DNA of 64,000 bases from Candidatus Auribacterota bacterium (GCA_026392035.1 JAPLCX010000064.1:1-64000), one strand, 5' to 3'; shown: positions 1 through 7,802, numbered from the stretch's first letter. The notes: a model not told the origin generated them from the letters alone. Translations and numbers: made by a program.

Positions 1-1
1 G

Positions 2-145
2 GTGGTCGAACGGACTCTGTCATGGTTGAATCGCTATCGAAAACTGCTGGTTCGATTCGAGAAGACCAAGGCAAGTCACGAGGCTTTATTAGAGTTGGCA
101 TGTGCATTGATTGTTTTTAGACGGGTTATTGTTATTTACGGATAA
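2..145 (+). pseudogene. IS5-type transposase, C-terminal end only
   Basis: The reading frame is open from the window edge and gives 47 residues beginning VVERTLSWLNRYRKLL, then TAA. The pattern VVERT-SWLNR-R-L-RFE followed by an Ala/Leu-rich helix is the typical C-terminus of IS5/IS1182-type DDE transposases. The catalytic Glu would lie in the VVER motif. The rest is outside the window, so it is unknown whether the element is whole. No clear terminal inverted repeat is visible after the stop, and sequence homologous to the interior of an SDR protein starts within a few codons. Confidence 0.7.
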
Positions 146-910
146 GCTCTTACACAATCACTAAAGGGAGTATCAGTACTTTATAATACCTATTGGGTTA
201 GATTTAACTACGGGGCTTTTACTCATGAATCTACTGTGACCAACACACTGACATTATTTAATTCGGCTAAAAAAGCAGGTGTTGAACGGATTGTGCATGT
301 TAGTATTACAAACCCTTCAGAAGAATCTAATCTTGAATACTTCCGAGGGAAAGCAAAGCTTGAAAAAGCATTGATGAAATTGGGTATTTCATATTCCATC
401 CTTCGCCCGGCAGTACTTTTTGGCAAAGAAGATATATTAATCAATAATATCGCCTGGCTACTGCGTAGGTTTCCTGTTTTCGGCGTATTTGGAAATGGTA
501 ATTACCGACTTCAGCCGATTTATGTTGATGACTTTGCCAAGCTGGCTATTGAACAAGGTGAGAGTAGAGAGAATACAGTAAGCGATGCGATTGGATCGGA
601 GACATTCACTTATAATGGTCTAGTCGAGGAAATTGGTACAATTATAGGTAAGAAGAGGCCAATAATACATATTCACCCGGCAATCGGTTACATAGCAGGG
701 AGTGTCATAGGCAAATTGGTAGGTGATGTAATCATTACGCGTGACGAAATTGAAGGTCTCATGAACGAACTTCTATACGTTAATTCGCCACCTGTTGGAA
801 AAACAAAGCTTACAGACTGGGCAAAGGAACACGCTGAAACGCTTGGATTAAAATATACAAGCGAATTGGCACGTAGAAAAGACAGATTCAATGCATATAA
901 CACCAACTAA
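146..910 (+). pseudogene. NAD(P)-binding atypical SDR (NmrA/complex-I-39-kDa-like), 5'-truncated
   Basis: The frame is open right after the transposase stop and reads SLKGVSVLYNTYWVRF, matching the interior of atypical short-chain dehydrogenases (the -G-D-LYNTYW-RF segment after beta-4). It continues with KKAGVERIVHVSITNPS and the substrate-side region LRPAVLFGKED. The N-terminal Rossmann part with GxxGxxG, about 65-70 residues, is missing, and IS5-like sequence stands in its place. A GTG at 236 could still start a 224-residue product, but that would lack the NAD-binding fold. I therefore call a broken gene. Its stop codon lies inside the left end of an attC-like site, as expected for an integron cassette. 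Confidence 0.65.
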
Positions 911-1041
911 CCCACCGCTGCACCTGACCTGAGAAAGGCTGCTCTTTCGTCTAGCAGTTCCAGGTGTAGCAAAGCTCAGGGGACGGTCTTTACTTGTTAA
1001 CTTACTGCCATTTTCTCAGGCAGGTGAGCTTCACGTTAGCC
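905..1041 (+). other. attC-like recombination site 1
   Basis: A 137-bp imperfect palindrome starts at the SDR stop codon. The outer boxes are AACTAAC (905-911) and GTTAGCC (1035-1041). The inner boxes are GCTGCACCTG and CAGGTGAGC (1021-1029), which pair perfectly except for one extra G in the left box. Spacers between outer and inner boxes are about 5 nt. Conserved R and L boxes, an extrahelical base in L'' and a long variable centre are the hallmarks of integron attC sites. R' deviates from GTTRRRY at one position. No integrase gene is present in the window. Confidence 0.7.
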
Positions 1042-1101
1042 CAAGTTCCGCTTTGGGGTCAGGTCTACGCATTACTATAATATTCCCCTCCGTTCAGCCC
1101 T

Positions 1102-1521
1102 TCACTCCCCCAAAATCTGAACGATGACCTGCCGCTGCCGGGGACGGTTGTCGAACTCGGCGAGCACGACCTGTTGCCACGTGCCCAGCAGGAGGCGGCC
1201 ATCCTCAAAAGGTATCGTAAGGGAGGGCCCCTGGAGTGCGGCCCTCAGGTGGCTGAATCCATTCGCGTCCCCCCAGGTATCGTTGTGGGCATAGTGCTTG
1301 TTCCTGGGAATCAGCTTTGCATAGAATTCCTGGACGTCCTTTATCAACCCCGGTTCGTATTCAAATGTCGTGATCGCCGCGGTTGAACCAACGACGAAAA
1401 CCGTCACGCTCCCCCTCTTGAGCTTTGTTGCCCCCAGCTTTTCCGCCACCTGGCCTGTGATATCCACGAGGTCCCCATCCCCCTGCGTGTCCAGACTGAT
1501 TCTCTCATTGATGATTTTCAT
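1102..1521 (-). CDS. YjbQ/UPF0047 family protein
   Basis: This 139-residue protein matches the YjbQ (UPF0047, secondary thiamine-phosphate synthase) family in length and in the motifs GSVTVFVVGSTAAITTFEYE, a His/Asp stretch (HYAHNDTWGDANGFSHLRA) and LLLGTWQQVVLAEFDNRPR. Family members bind a metal through these His residues; weak thiamine-phosphate synthase activity is known, but the physiological role is uncertain. The start at 1521 is preceded by AAGGAG at ideal spacing. The longer upstream frame reads through a dispersed repeat and is not coding. The gene lies downstream of the sirtuin gene on the same strand, with the repeat in the gap. Confidence 0.85.
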   Translation of the reverse strand: MKIINERISLDTQGDGDLVDITGQVAEKLGATKLKRGSVTVFVVGSTAAITTFEYEPGLIKDVQEFYAKLIPRNKHYAHNDTWGDANGFSHLRAALQGPSLTIPFEDGRLLLGTWQQVVLAEFDNRPRQRQVIVQILGE

Positions 1522-1549
1522 AATCTCCTTCCCGCGATGACTGTATCCT

Positions 1550-1610
1550 GTAGTGGGTTGATTCATCAATCCCGCCTTGATGCGGGTTCGATAAATCGAA
1601 CCCCTACAAC
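1550..1610. repeat. Dispersed palindromic repeat (TGTAGGGG-type family), copy 1
   Basis: Two adjacent palindromes, GGGTTGATtcaTCAATCCC and GGGTTCGAtaaaTCGAACCC, are followed by CCTACA. Related sequence with GATTCATCAAGCCC, TCGAACCC and CCCCTACA occurs near 28.6, 52.3 and 62.9 kb. It fills the yjbQ/sirtuin gap. Confidence 0.7.
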
Positions 1611-1654
1611 TACACCACAATAATAATCCGCGAAATCCGCATAATCCGCGGTTT

Positions 1655-2410
1655 CTATTTTTGAAAAGCCCTATCAACGAGTCCCGGCAAAATCTCTCCC
1701 GATTTTCCCATTATCGACCAGTCCACTATTTCTGAAATCTGCGTCGGCTCGCGGTTGATCTCCGCCGTCTTCGCCCCGCGGCGCTTCGCCAGATACACAA
1801 AGCTCGCCGCAGGCTGGACGACCGCGCTCGTGCCCACGGAAAAGAAGAGGTCGCATCTGCCGAGCGCCCGTTCAGAATCGCGCACCGCTTTCGGCGGCAA
1901 CTGCTCTCCGAACCAGACCACGCCCGGCCTCCGGATGCCGCCGCACGCGCATCGCGGCGGATACTGCCCGAATGGGCCGCCGCGCTCCTCACGGCTTACC
2001 CCGCAGCGCTCGCACCGCCATTCCCAGATCGAGCCGTGGAGCTCGATGACGTTCTTGCTGCCCGCAGCCTGGTGGAGCCGGTCCACATTCTGGGTGAGGA
2101 GCGCGAATTCCCCTCCCCTCTCGATGAGGCACCGCTCCATCCGGGCGAGGGCATGATGACCGGGATTCGGTTTGACCAGCGCGCAGTTCTGCCGGCGCTC
2201 GTCATACCACTTGCTCACCATCTCCGGATTGCGCGCGAAGGCCTGCGGCGTGGCGAGCTCCATCGGATCATACTGCGCCCACAGTCCCTCCATCGCGTCG
2301 CGGAACGTCGGTATCCCGCTCTCCGCCGACACCCCTGCACCGGTGAGCACAACAACATATTTTGCCTTTTTTAGTGCTGCCGCCACTTCTTCCGGCACCC
2401 GCACCCTCAT
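1655..2410 (-). CDS. cobB: NAD-dependent protein deacylase (sirtuin)
   Basis: A complete 251-residue sirtuin. It has the NAD-binding motif GAGVSAESGIPTFRD near residue 24, TQNVDRLHQAAGS followed by the catalytic-His motif ELHGS, and a four-Cys zinc module (CERC ... CACG). The GTSAVVQPAASF segment binds ribose. It should remove acetyl or other acyl groups from lysines using NAD+, producing O-acyl-ADP-ribose. The ATG at 2410 starts MRVRVPEEV. Its coding strand is opposite to the neighbouring cassette-like genes, and it looks more GC-rich than they do, so it may be resident chromosome rather than a cassette. Confidence 0.92.
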   Translation of the reverse strand: MRVRVPEEVAAALKKAKYVVVLTGAGVSAESGIPTFRDAMEGLWAQYDPMELATPQAFARNPEMVSKWYDERRQNCALVKPNPGHHALARMERCLIERGGEFALLTQNVDRLHQAAGSKNVIELHGSIWEWRCERCGVSREERGGPFGQYPPRCACGGIRRPGVVWFGEQLPPKAVRDSERALGRCDLFFSVGTSAVVQPAASFVYLAKRRGAKTAEINREPTQISEIVDWSIMGKSGEILPGLVDRAFQK

Positions 2411-2519
2411 ACGTCACTCCCACTTTATATAACTATTGTAACAGAATGCGTGAAATGCAACGCCTGACATTTAAATCATCTGTGTTTCCATCAGCCAAAA
2501 AAGTAATGATTTTTATCAC

Positions 2520-2548
2520 TTGCATTATCTGCTGGTATGATATATTAT
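2520..2548 (+). promoter_or_regulatory. mazEF promoter
   Basis: TTGCAT (2520-2525), a 17-nt spacer and TATTAT (2543-2548) form a sigma70-type promoter ending 18 bases before the antitoxin start. The operator palindrome covers the -10 element. Confidence 0.55.
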
Positions 2549-2556
2549 CATACCAG
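2532..2556. promoter_or_regulatory. Toxin-antitoxin operator palindrome
   Basis: The perfect inverted repeat CTGGTATGATA-tat-TATCATACCAG has 11-bp arms and a 3-bp spacer. It overlaps the predicted -10 box and ends 10 bases before the antitoxin ATG. RHH/MazE-type antitoxins bind such palindromes to repress their own operon, so this is the likely autoregulatory site. Confidence 0.75.
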
Positions 2557-2566
2557 AGGTGAAAAG

Positions 2567-2809
2567 ATGAGCACTGCAAAGATCGCTATCACAATCCAGG
2601 AAAAGTTATTGCATAAGCTGGACCGCCTTGTAAAACTGCGCATTTTCCCAAGCCGCAGCAGGGCTGTTCAAGAAGCCGTTGAGGAGAAACTTACACGGAT
2701 AGACCGGAGTCGCCTCGCGAGGGAATGTGCGAAGCTTGACCCCGCGTTCGAGAAAGCGATGGCGGAGGAAGGGTTCCCCACGGAGATTGAAGAATGGCCA
2801 AAATATTGA
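2567..2809 (+). CDS. mazE: Ribbon-helix-helix antitoxin of a MazEF-type module
   Basis: This 80-residue protein begins [18 protein letters not shown] (RHH beta strand and first helix), followed by [16 protein letters not shown], the second helix. The C-terminal tail is acidic and aromatic ([14 protein letters not shown]), the usual toxin-wrapping part. The ATG at 2567 follows AGAGGTG at good spacing; an upstream in-frame start would fall inside the operator and was rejected. The 3' end overlaps the toxin gene by 16 bases, giving translational coupling. It should neutralise MazF and repress the operon at 2532-2556. Confidence 0.85.
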   Translation: MSTAKIAITIQEKLLHKLDRLVKLRIFPSRSRAVQEAVEEKLTRIDRSRLARECAKLDPAFEKAMAEEGFPTEIEEWPKY

Positions 2810-3132
2810 GGGGTGATATTATCTGGGCGGATCTGAACCCTGTAAGAGGACGCGAACAAGCAGGCCAGAGACCGGTGCTGATCCTCAGCCACGACGTTTT
2901 TAACGAGCGATCAGGCACGGTGATCGCCGTTGCACTCACAAGCAAGCCGCAACAAGCTGCGTTCCCCTTAACTATTGAACTTACCAGTTGTAAATTACCC
3001 AAACGCTCGTGGGTCAAAATCAGCCAGATCCGCACCCTCTCTGTTCAACGCCTCGACAAAGCGATCGGGAAAGTATCGCCCGAGGAACTCAGCCTTATAA
3101 CAGAAGGATTGAACGAGATTATCGGAGGCTAG
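2794..3132 (+). CDS. mazF: MazF/PemK-family mRNA interferase toxin
   Basis: A 112-residue toxin of normal MazF length. It starts [28 protein letters not shown], containing the conserved GD-W-DL-P--G-EQ-G-RP motif with the catalytic Arg, and ends with the [10 protein letters not shown] strand. It would cleave single-stranded RNA at short sequence motifs when the antitoxin is degraded. It overlaps the antitoxin gene by 16 bases. Its stop codon lies within the left arm of attC-like site 2. Toxin-antitoxin pairs are frequent stabilisers of integron cassette arrays, which fits the context. Confidence 0.93.
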   Translation: MAKILRGDIIWADLNPVRGREQAGQRPVLILSHDVFNERSGTVIAVALTSKPQQAAFPLTIELTSCKLPKRSWVKISQIRTLSVQRLDKAIGKVSPEELSLITEGLNEIIGG

Positions 3133-3261
3133 CTTGTTACTCACCAATGATCTTAGAAAAACTGTTTCTCCTACTGCATAATCCGGTGTCAAGCACACAT
3201 CGTCGATTAGTTTAGTCGGTTCATTCTTACTTTTCCCAGGCAGATGAGTTTAGCTTAAGGC
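3127..3261 (+). other. attC-like recombination site 2 (degenerate)
   Basis: This follows the mazF stop in the same position that site 1 has relative to its gene. The left arm GGCTAGC-ttgtt-ACTCACC (from 3127) can pair with the right arm GATGAGT-ttagc-TTAAGGC (ending 3261), again with 5-nt spacers and a total of 135 bp. The outer boxes depart from RYYYAAC/GTTRRRY at two positions each, so it is a decayed or divergent attC at best. Confidence 0.45.
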
Positions 3262-3305
3262 GCCATACTCTGAAACGCACTTTGTCTCGAAATTAAGGAA
3301 ATCGC

Positions 3306-3803
3306 GTGATTAAATTCTGTCCCGATTGCGGCACAGCTCTTGAGTTGAAGGAGTTTGAGCAAAAACGGCAACATTTTTGTCCCTATTGCAAACATATTTA
3401 CTATCCACAGTTGAAAGTCGCAGCCGGCGGTTTCATTGAACAAGATGGAAAGCTATTGCTACTACAAAGAACTGGCGCTCCCTTCCAGCACTGTTGGAAC
3501 ATACCTGCGGGTTATGCAGAAGTAGACGAAAGCCCTTTTCAAGCCGCCGTCAGGGAAGTTTACGAGGAAACAGGGTTGCGTGTCGAAGTGTATAACCTGA
3601 TAGACGTCTACTTCTTTTCTGATGATCCCAGAGGTAATGGCATTTTAATCGTCTTTAAGTGCAAACTCATTGGAGGCGAATTACACCAAACCCTTGAAGG
3701 GGCCAATCCAACTTTTTTTGCCGCGTGTGATATTCCAAAGAATTTGGCTGGTGGTGGTCATGATCAGGCGATACGCGCTTGGGTAAAGTGCCAGCGCACC
3801 TAA
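3306..3803 (+). CDS. Nudix hydrolase with N-terminal zinc ribbon
   Basis: A 165-residue protein. Residues about 5-30 form a zinc ribbon (CPDCG ... CPYCK) as in NADH-pyrophosphatase-like Nudix proteins. The Nudix box is GYAEVDESPFQAAVREVYEETGL, with the signature REVYEETG; the usual Gly-x5-Glu start is GYAEVDE. It should hydrolyse a nucleoside diphosphate linked to another moiety; the substrate cannot be read from sequence. The GTG start at 3306 follows AAGGA. It appears AT-richer than the sirtuin gene and its stop overlaps attC-like site 3, consistent with a mobile cassette. Confidence 0.88.
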   Translation: MIKFCPDCGTALELKEFEQKRQHFCPYCKHIYYPQLKVAAGGFIEQDGKLLLLQRTGAPFQHCWNIPAGYAEVDESPFQAAVREVYEETGLRVEVYNLIDVYFFSDDPRGNGILIVFKCKLIGGELHQTLEGANPTFFAACDIPKNLAGGGHDQAIRAWVKCQRT

Positions 3804-3926
3804 TAGTCCCCGCAGCCGACCACCCTATCGAAAATTTTATTCAGCGAGTCACTGAGCTCGTAGCATGCCGGTTCCTATTTGGCATCATGGCGAAACGCGC
3901 GTGGTGCCTTATCTGAATCGTTAGGT
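3798..3926 (+). other. attC-like recombination site 3
   Basis: The right box GTTAGGT (3920-3926) is a perfect GTTRRRY. The left box ACCTAAT (3798-3804) overlaps the Nudix stop and pairs with it at six of seven positions. ACCAC and GTGGT further inside also pair. The classical L boxes are poor. Length (129 bp) and position just after a gene match site 1. The assignment rests mostly on the outer boxes. Confidence 0.45.
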
Positions 3927-3952
3927 CTTTAATTACCTAGTGAACTAGAGGG

Positions 3953-4777
3953 ATGATGAATACCAACGATATAATGAATGTCGCACTCACATTAGCTGGT
4001 TTTGCTGAGATCCCAGGTGATAGCGACATTTTTTATCCGGGTGAGAATATAAAGAAACTCCTGTTCGGGATTGATGTCTTTAATAGCGATATAATTGCTG
4101 CCAAAGAGAATGGATATGATCTGGTGATCTCTCATCATCCGCCGAACAAAACCTTCACGGCGCGCTTTTGCAATGAAATCAAGGATCAGGTTAAGTTGCT
4201 GGTTAAGGCCGGCGTCAGCCAGAAACATGTGGCAGCCATTGTCGAGCCGATAGTTGATAAGTTTTACAACTGGAATCGAGATAAAAATCATAACGAGGTG
4301 ATATCACTGGCAGCAAAGCTTGAAATGCCGCTAATGAATATACATCAGCCATGTGACGAGCTCGGGAGACGCTGTTTACAGGCTATACCCGACCGAATAG
4401 GCAAAGCTGCCACTGTTGGAGATTTGATGTCTCGATTCGGTCAACTAAGAGAAGTGCAGCAAAGCGGTGAGAGAATCGAACTCGTGTGTGGTAATTTGAA
4501 TGATCGAATCGGGGAAACTATCGTTGTCCACGGAGTGGGTACTAATGGCGGGCACGCAGTGGCGACGGCGCTATTTGAGGTTGGAGTCGATACCGTAATC
4601 TATATCCATCTGCTGCCGTATCAAAAAGACGAAAGGGAGCTTCTTGCGAAAGAGAACAAGGGAAATTTGATATTGACCGGCCACTATGCATCTGATTCCA
4701 TTGGGGCAAATATTCTCATCGTGAAGCTTGAGGAGTTGGGGATGGAGGTCACACGTTTCAACAAGCTCTACTTTTGA
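3953..4777 (+). CDS. Nif3-like dinuclear metal centre protein
   Basis: The 274-residue sequence resembles the Nif3/NGG1-interacting factor 3 family. It has a metal-binding SHHPP motif around residue 60 (DLVISHHPPNKTF), a central region with VVHGVGTNGG, and the C-terminal TGHYASDSIGANIL, where the conserved GH--SD supplies further metal ligands. Nif3 proteins bind two metal ions; their substrate is not firmly known. Start codons ATG at 3953 and 3956 are both possible after a weak GAGGG. It appears AT-rich and follows attC-like site 3 by 26 bases, so it may be the next cassette, although no site is recognisable after it. Confidence 0.75.
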   Translation: MMNTNDIMNVALTLAGFAEIPGDSDIFYPGENIKKLLFGIDVFNSDIIAAKENGYDLVISHHPPNKTFTARFCNEIKDQVKLLVKAGVSQKHVAAIVEPIVDKFYNWNRDKNHNEVISLAAKLEMPLMNIHQPCDELGRRCLQAIPDRIGKAATVGDLMSRFGQLREVQQSGERIELVCGNLNDRIGETIVVHGVGTNGGHAVATALFEVGVDTVIYIHLLPYQKDERELLAKENKGNLILTGHYASDSIGANILIVKLEELGMEVTRFNKLYF

Positions 4778-4852
4778 GTATTACCGGGAGTATAATACTC
4801 GATGCATTGCGTAGCATGTTTCCGAAATACAGTAAGGGACAGGGGTGTGAAT

Positions 4853-5071
4853 ATGCGATTACTGGAAAAATGGGAATATGATGAATTCAAACAGATTGGA
4901 GTGGATTTTCAGGATGCGCGGGAAGTTCAAGCCTATGATGAGCGTATAGCAAAGTTCAGGAATACAGATGAACAGAACCAATTAATTAACCCAAAAGCGG
5001 CACGGGATTTAATCGCGCGTATTAGACAACAATCATCACTCGTGTCCAAATCACTAAACAAAATATCCTAA
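4853..5071 (+). pseudogene. Class I SAM methyltransferase N-terminal fragment
   Basis: The 72-residue frame begins MRLLEKWEYDEFKQIGVDF and continues REVQAYDERIAKFRN. This resembles the short segment in front of the Rossmann domain of some class I SAM-dependent methyltransferases (the --YDE-K--G-D ... YD-RM--FR- pattern). The SAM-binding DxGxGxG region never appears; the frame instead ends with a Lys/Arg/Ser-rich tail. It is probably a remnant, or a small protein derived from one. The upstream ATG at 4802 is less likely because the similarity starts at 4853. Confidence 0.4.
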
Positions 5072-5091
5072 CCTGTTGAAATATATGGGAA

Positions 5092-5289
5092 TTGCATGCT
5101 TTATGGTTATTCGAGATTTCAATTCCAATTTGGATAGCAGTGGATCCAACTGTCAAGGAGAAAGATTTGACCCCAAGGCCAGTCATATACCCTGAAGGGT
5201 TGAACAGAAATCAGGGAATTGTCATGGGTATCCTGGTGCTCCTTATCAACCTGTTGGTTTATACCGCACTCGCGGGAAAGAGGAGTTGA
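5092..5289 (+). CDS. Small membrane protein, function unknown
   Basis: This is a possible 65-residue protein with one C-terminal transmembrane helix (about residues 42-60, GIVMGILVLLINLLVYTALA) after a charged, proline-containing segment. The TTG at 5092 is the first possible start; a later GTG or TTG is equally possible, so the N-terminus is uncertain. The stop codon TGA overlaps the TTG start of the following phosphorylase-like gene by two bases, which argues for coupled translation and for a real gene. I recognise no family. Confidence 0.4.
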   Translation: MHALWLFEISIPIWIAVDPTVKEKDLTPRPVIYPEGLNRNQGIVMGILVLLINLLVYTALAGKRS

Positions 5290-6083
5290 GAGTGGCGGGG
5301 GTGAGCAGCGAGCAGTATTCGTCATTATTTTGGGAGGTGTCGCAACACCGCATGGACACTTTTGAAACTCTCTTCGGCATAAAAAAGGAGCAGGTGAAAA
5401 AGACCTGCGTGCTGCTCCCGCTCCTGTCGAGAGATATTTTGAAACAGTTCGGTGTGCAGCAGCTCTCACGAGGGAAAATCTACTCATCAGGGAACAGCGC
5501 GCACTTCACGCTCGTCCGCACCGGCGTCGGGCCGGCGTTCGCAGGCGATGCAGTGCTGCACCTCGCCGATACACAATGCAGAAACATCATCCTGTTTGGA
5601 TCGTGCGGGCTGGTGGAATCCAGCACAGGCCTGCGTATCGGGAGCCTCCTGAGCCCCTCTGCAGCTTACGCGGCTGAAAGTTTCACCAATCTCCTGGAAA
5701 GCGATTCGCGCTCCTGGAAGGCGTACTATCCCGACAGGAGCTTGCACGACCAATTGCTGAACTCATCCGGCCCGGCTGGCATTGAGAATGGAACATGTCT
5801 TTCCATCGGCTCATTGAAGCTTCAAGACAGCATGCTACAGATAATCAAGGAAAAAGCGATCCGGATGGTTGACATGGAGTGCGCGAGTGTGCTCGCCGCG
5901 GCCGCGCACACGGGGCTGAGGGCGGCTGCCGTATTCTACGTCACTGATGTCATAGGGGAAAAGCCTTTCCACGCGGAATTGAGCCGGGAAGATACAACCA
6001 TCATCACCTCCTCCATAAGGAACGCTGTCCGTGTTCTATGCGAGTTTATCGAAACGAAGTTGACGAGGAATAAAGATGTGTGA
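5286..6083 (+). CDS. Purine/uridine phosphorylase superfamily protein
   Basis: A 265-residue member of the PNP_UDP_1 fold. Visible motifs are RTGVGPAFAGDAVLHLA followed by ILFGSCGLV (phosphate/ribose site) and MVDMECASVLAAAAHTGL, the conserved VDME-A segment that holds ribose. It may cleave a nucleoside, a futalosine-type compound or 5'-methylthioadenosine; the sequence does not decide. The start could be TTG at 5286 (overlapping the upstream stop) or ATG at 5352 (MDTFETLFG). It overlaps the following SplB-like gene by 8 bases, so all three genes seem to form one translationally coupled operon. Confidence 0.8.
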   Translation: MRVAGVSSEQYSSLFWEVSQHRMDTFETLFGIKKEQVKKTCVLLPLLSRDILKQFGVQQLSRGKIYSSGNSAHFTLVRTGVGPAFAGDAVLHLADTQCRNIILFGSCGLVESSTGLRIGSLLSPSAAYAAESFTNLLESDSRSWKAYYPDRSLHDQLLNSSGPAGIENGTCLSIGSLKLQDSMLQIIKEKAIRMVDMECASVLAAAAHTGLRAAAVFYVTDVIGEKPFHAELSREDTTIITSSIRNAVRVLCEFIETKLTRNKDV

Positions 6084-7602
6084 GCTTTGCATTCAGGCGT
6101 ACCCAGACGATGACGTGCGCGGGGGGATGGATAATGGGTCGTGCGGAGGGCTCCTAGGATGTCGCAACAGGAGGGGGCTTTCTCAAAGCACGCAGTTCTG
6201 TAGGCATACTCGTGAATCTGAACGCCTGAAGGCGGCTCGCGCTCTCGCGAGTGCCAGATTCCCTCGGTTCGGGGTGAACAAAACGCAGGAGACTGTCCGG
6301 CTCTTATACGAAATATCGAAGCGGGACAATGTCACGCCGGCGGCAATACTCCGCACGAGCCCCTCCGTAAATTTCGCGGAGCTCAAAGAATGCCTCCTGC
6401 ACAAACGGTTCCCGCACGCCTCTCTCCGCGGTGAACCCTCAAAGGCCTTTCTCCCCAAACTCTCCCTGGATCCCGCCGCCCGCCTGGTGCGCGGGCCGGG
6501 CACATTCAATCCGAAGCGGATCATGGTGGAGGAATCGGCAAGGAATTCAGATCTCGAACGAAGGCTGCGAGACGCGTTTCCCCGCGCGGTCGTCTCGGAA
6601 ATCCCGAGCCTCGAGGCATACCTCTCAACACAGGAGGAATTCGGGATCGCCGATTACAACAGCAGACGCACTACCGTCTTCGTCATACGCGCGCGGCATG
6701 ATTTCTTCAAACGGTGCCCATGCACAAATGGGGCGGTGCCGTGCGGCTACCATATCTTCAATCTCGGTTTCGGCTGCATCTATGAGTGCAGCTACTGCTA
6801 CCTGCAGGAGTACGCCAATGCACCGGGGATCGTCCTGCCGGCCAACATAGAGCATTTCTTCGACCGCTTCGCGCGGTACACATCATCGCCCGCCGCCGTT
6901 GCATGGCGGCGGGGGACCCGCATGCGCATCGGGACCGGCGAGTTCTCTGACTCACTCATGCTTGACCACCTCACTGAATATTCCCTGCCGATAGTGGAAT
7001 TTTTCAAGCGGCACCAAGACGCGCTCTTTGAGTTTAAGACGAAGAGTGCGCGCATCGACAATCTGCTGAAGGCCCCCCACGCCGGCAATATCGTATTGAG
7101 CTGGTCGCTGAACCCGCAGAAAATAATAGACGAAATTGAATGGTACACCGCGCCGCTCTCTGCGCGTCTCAATGCAGCGGCACGTGGCGCCGAGGCGGGC
7201 TACGCGATAGGGCTGCACTTTGATCCCGTGATTCATTTTGAAGGGTGGGAAAAAGAGTATGCCGGTGTCATAGAAGAAGTCTTCGATACACTGCAACCTC
7301 AGAATATCGCGTGGATAAGCATCGGCACACTGAGGTTCAGGCCACGTCTCAAGCAGATCATCGAGAACCGCTTCCCGGACAACACCATCCTGGATGGAGA
7401 ATTGCTCCCCGGCTACGACCGCAAGCTCAGGTATCCGGTCAGCACACGCCACGCTGTGTACAATCGCCTTATGACGATGCTGCTCAAACACTCAAAGAAA
7501 CTTCCGGTCTACCTGTGCATGGAAGACCGGAAAATGTGGGAAATGGTAGGGCTGAAGTTCCCATTTGGCGGAGATCAAAACCACAATTCTAACCACAGAT
7601 AA
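6076..7602 (+). CDS. SplB-like radical SAM protein (spore photoproduct lyase family)
   Basis: A 508-residue protein. The central motif CIYECSYCYLQEY (about residue 235) is the CxxxCxxC iron-sulfur site of the SplB/DNA-repair-photolyase radical SAM branch. It is preceded by the family-typical Cys cluster KRCPCTNGAVPCGYHIFNLGFG and followed by GTGEFSDSL and a TIM-barrel-like half ending in ELLPGYDRKLRYP. Spore photoproduct lyase repairs thymine dimers in spores, but many non-spore-formers carry homologues of unknown substrate. The gene overlaps the phosphorylase-like gene by 8 bases. The N-terminal 90 residues have extra Cys residues and no recognised domain; a later start is possible. Confidence 0.82.
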   Translation: MCELCIQAYPDDDVRGGMDNGSCGGLLGCRNRRGLSQSTQFCRHTRESERLKAARALASARFPRFGVNKTQETVRLLYEISKRDNVTPAAILRTSPSVNFAELKECLLHKRFPHASLRGEPSKAFLPKLSLDPAARLVRGPGTFNPKRIMVEESARNSDLERRLRDAFPRAVVSEIPSLEAYLSTQEEFGIADYNSRRTTVFVIRARHDFFKRCPCTNGAVPCGYHIFNLGFGCIYECSYCYLQEYANAPGIVLPANIEHFFDRFARYTSSPAAVAWRRGTRMRIGTGEFSDSLMLDHLTEYSLPIVEFFKRHQDALFEFKTKSARIDNLLKAPHAGNIVLSWSLNPQKIIDEIEWYTAPLSARLNAAARGAEAGYAIGLHFDPVIHFEGWEKEYAGVIEEVFDTLQPQNIAWISIGTLRFRPRLKQIIENRFPDNTILDGELLPGYDRKLRYPVSTRHAVYNRLMTMLLKHSKKLPVYLCMEDRKMWEMVGLKFPFGGDQNHNSNHR

Positions 7603-7793
7603 ACACAGATGACAAGCCGCGGATCGCCACGGGTAAACACGGAGATTTTGAGTTGTTGAAACAGGATGCACGCAGATGCTCACTGCAGTAGAAAGTGCAA
7701 AGCTTACGGCGCTGAAAATAGTGATGCCGTACACTTTCAAGATTTGGCTTTGAACTGTATTCCGGGCTGTGTTCATCCGCGTTGATCCGCGGC
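7591..7793. repeat. Composite dispersed repeat with CACAGATAAA-type arms
   Basis: The left arm has ten-base units of the CACAGATAAA/CACGGATAAA kind (7593-7641). The right arm, GTGTTCATCCGCGTTGATCC (from 7769), is the inverse. The interior contains GAAACAGGATGCACGCAG (7658-7675), present identically at 48604-48621, and AGATGCTCACT, whose inverse lies near 48.71 kb. No gene is seen in this gap; an apparent frame across it is repeat-derived. Confidence 0.7.
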
Positions 7794-7802
7794 AAAAACC
7801 TT

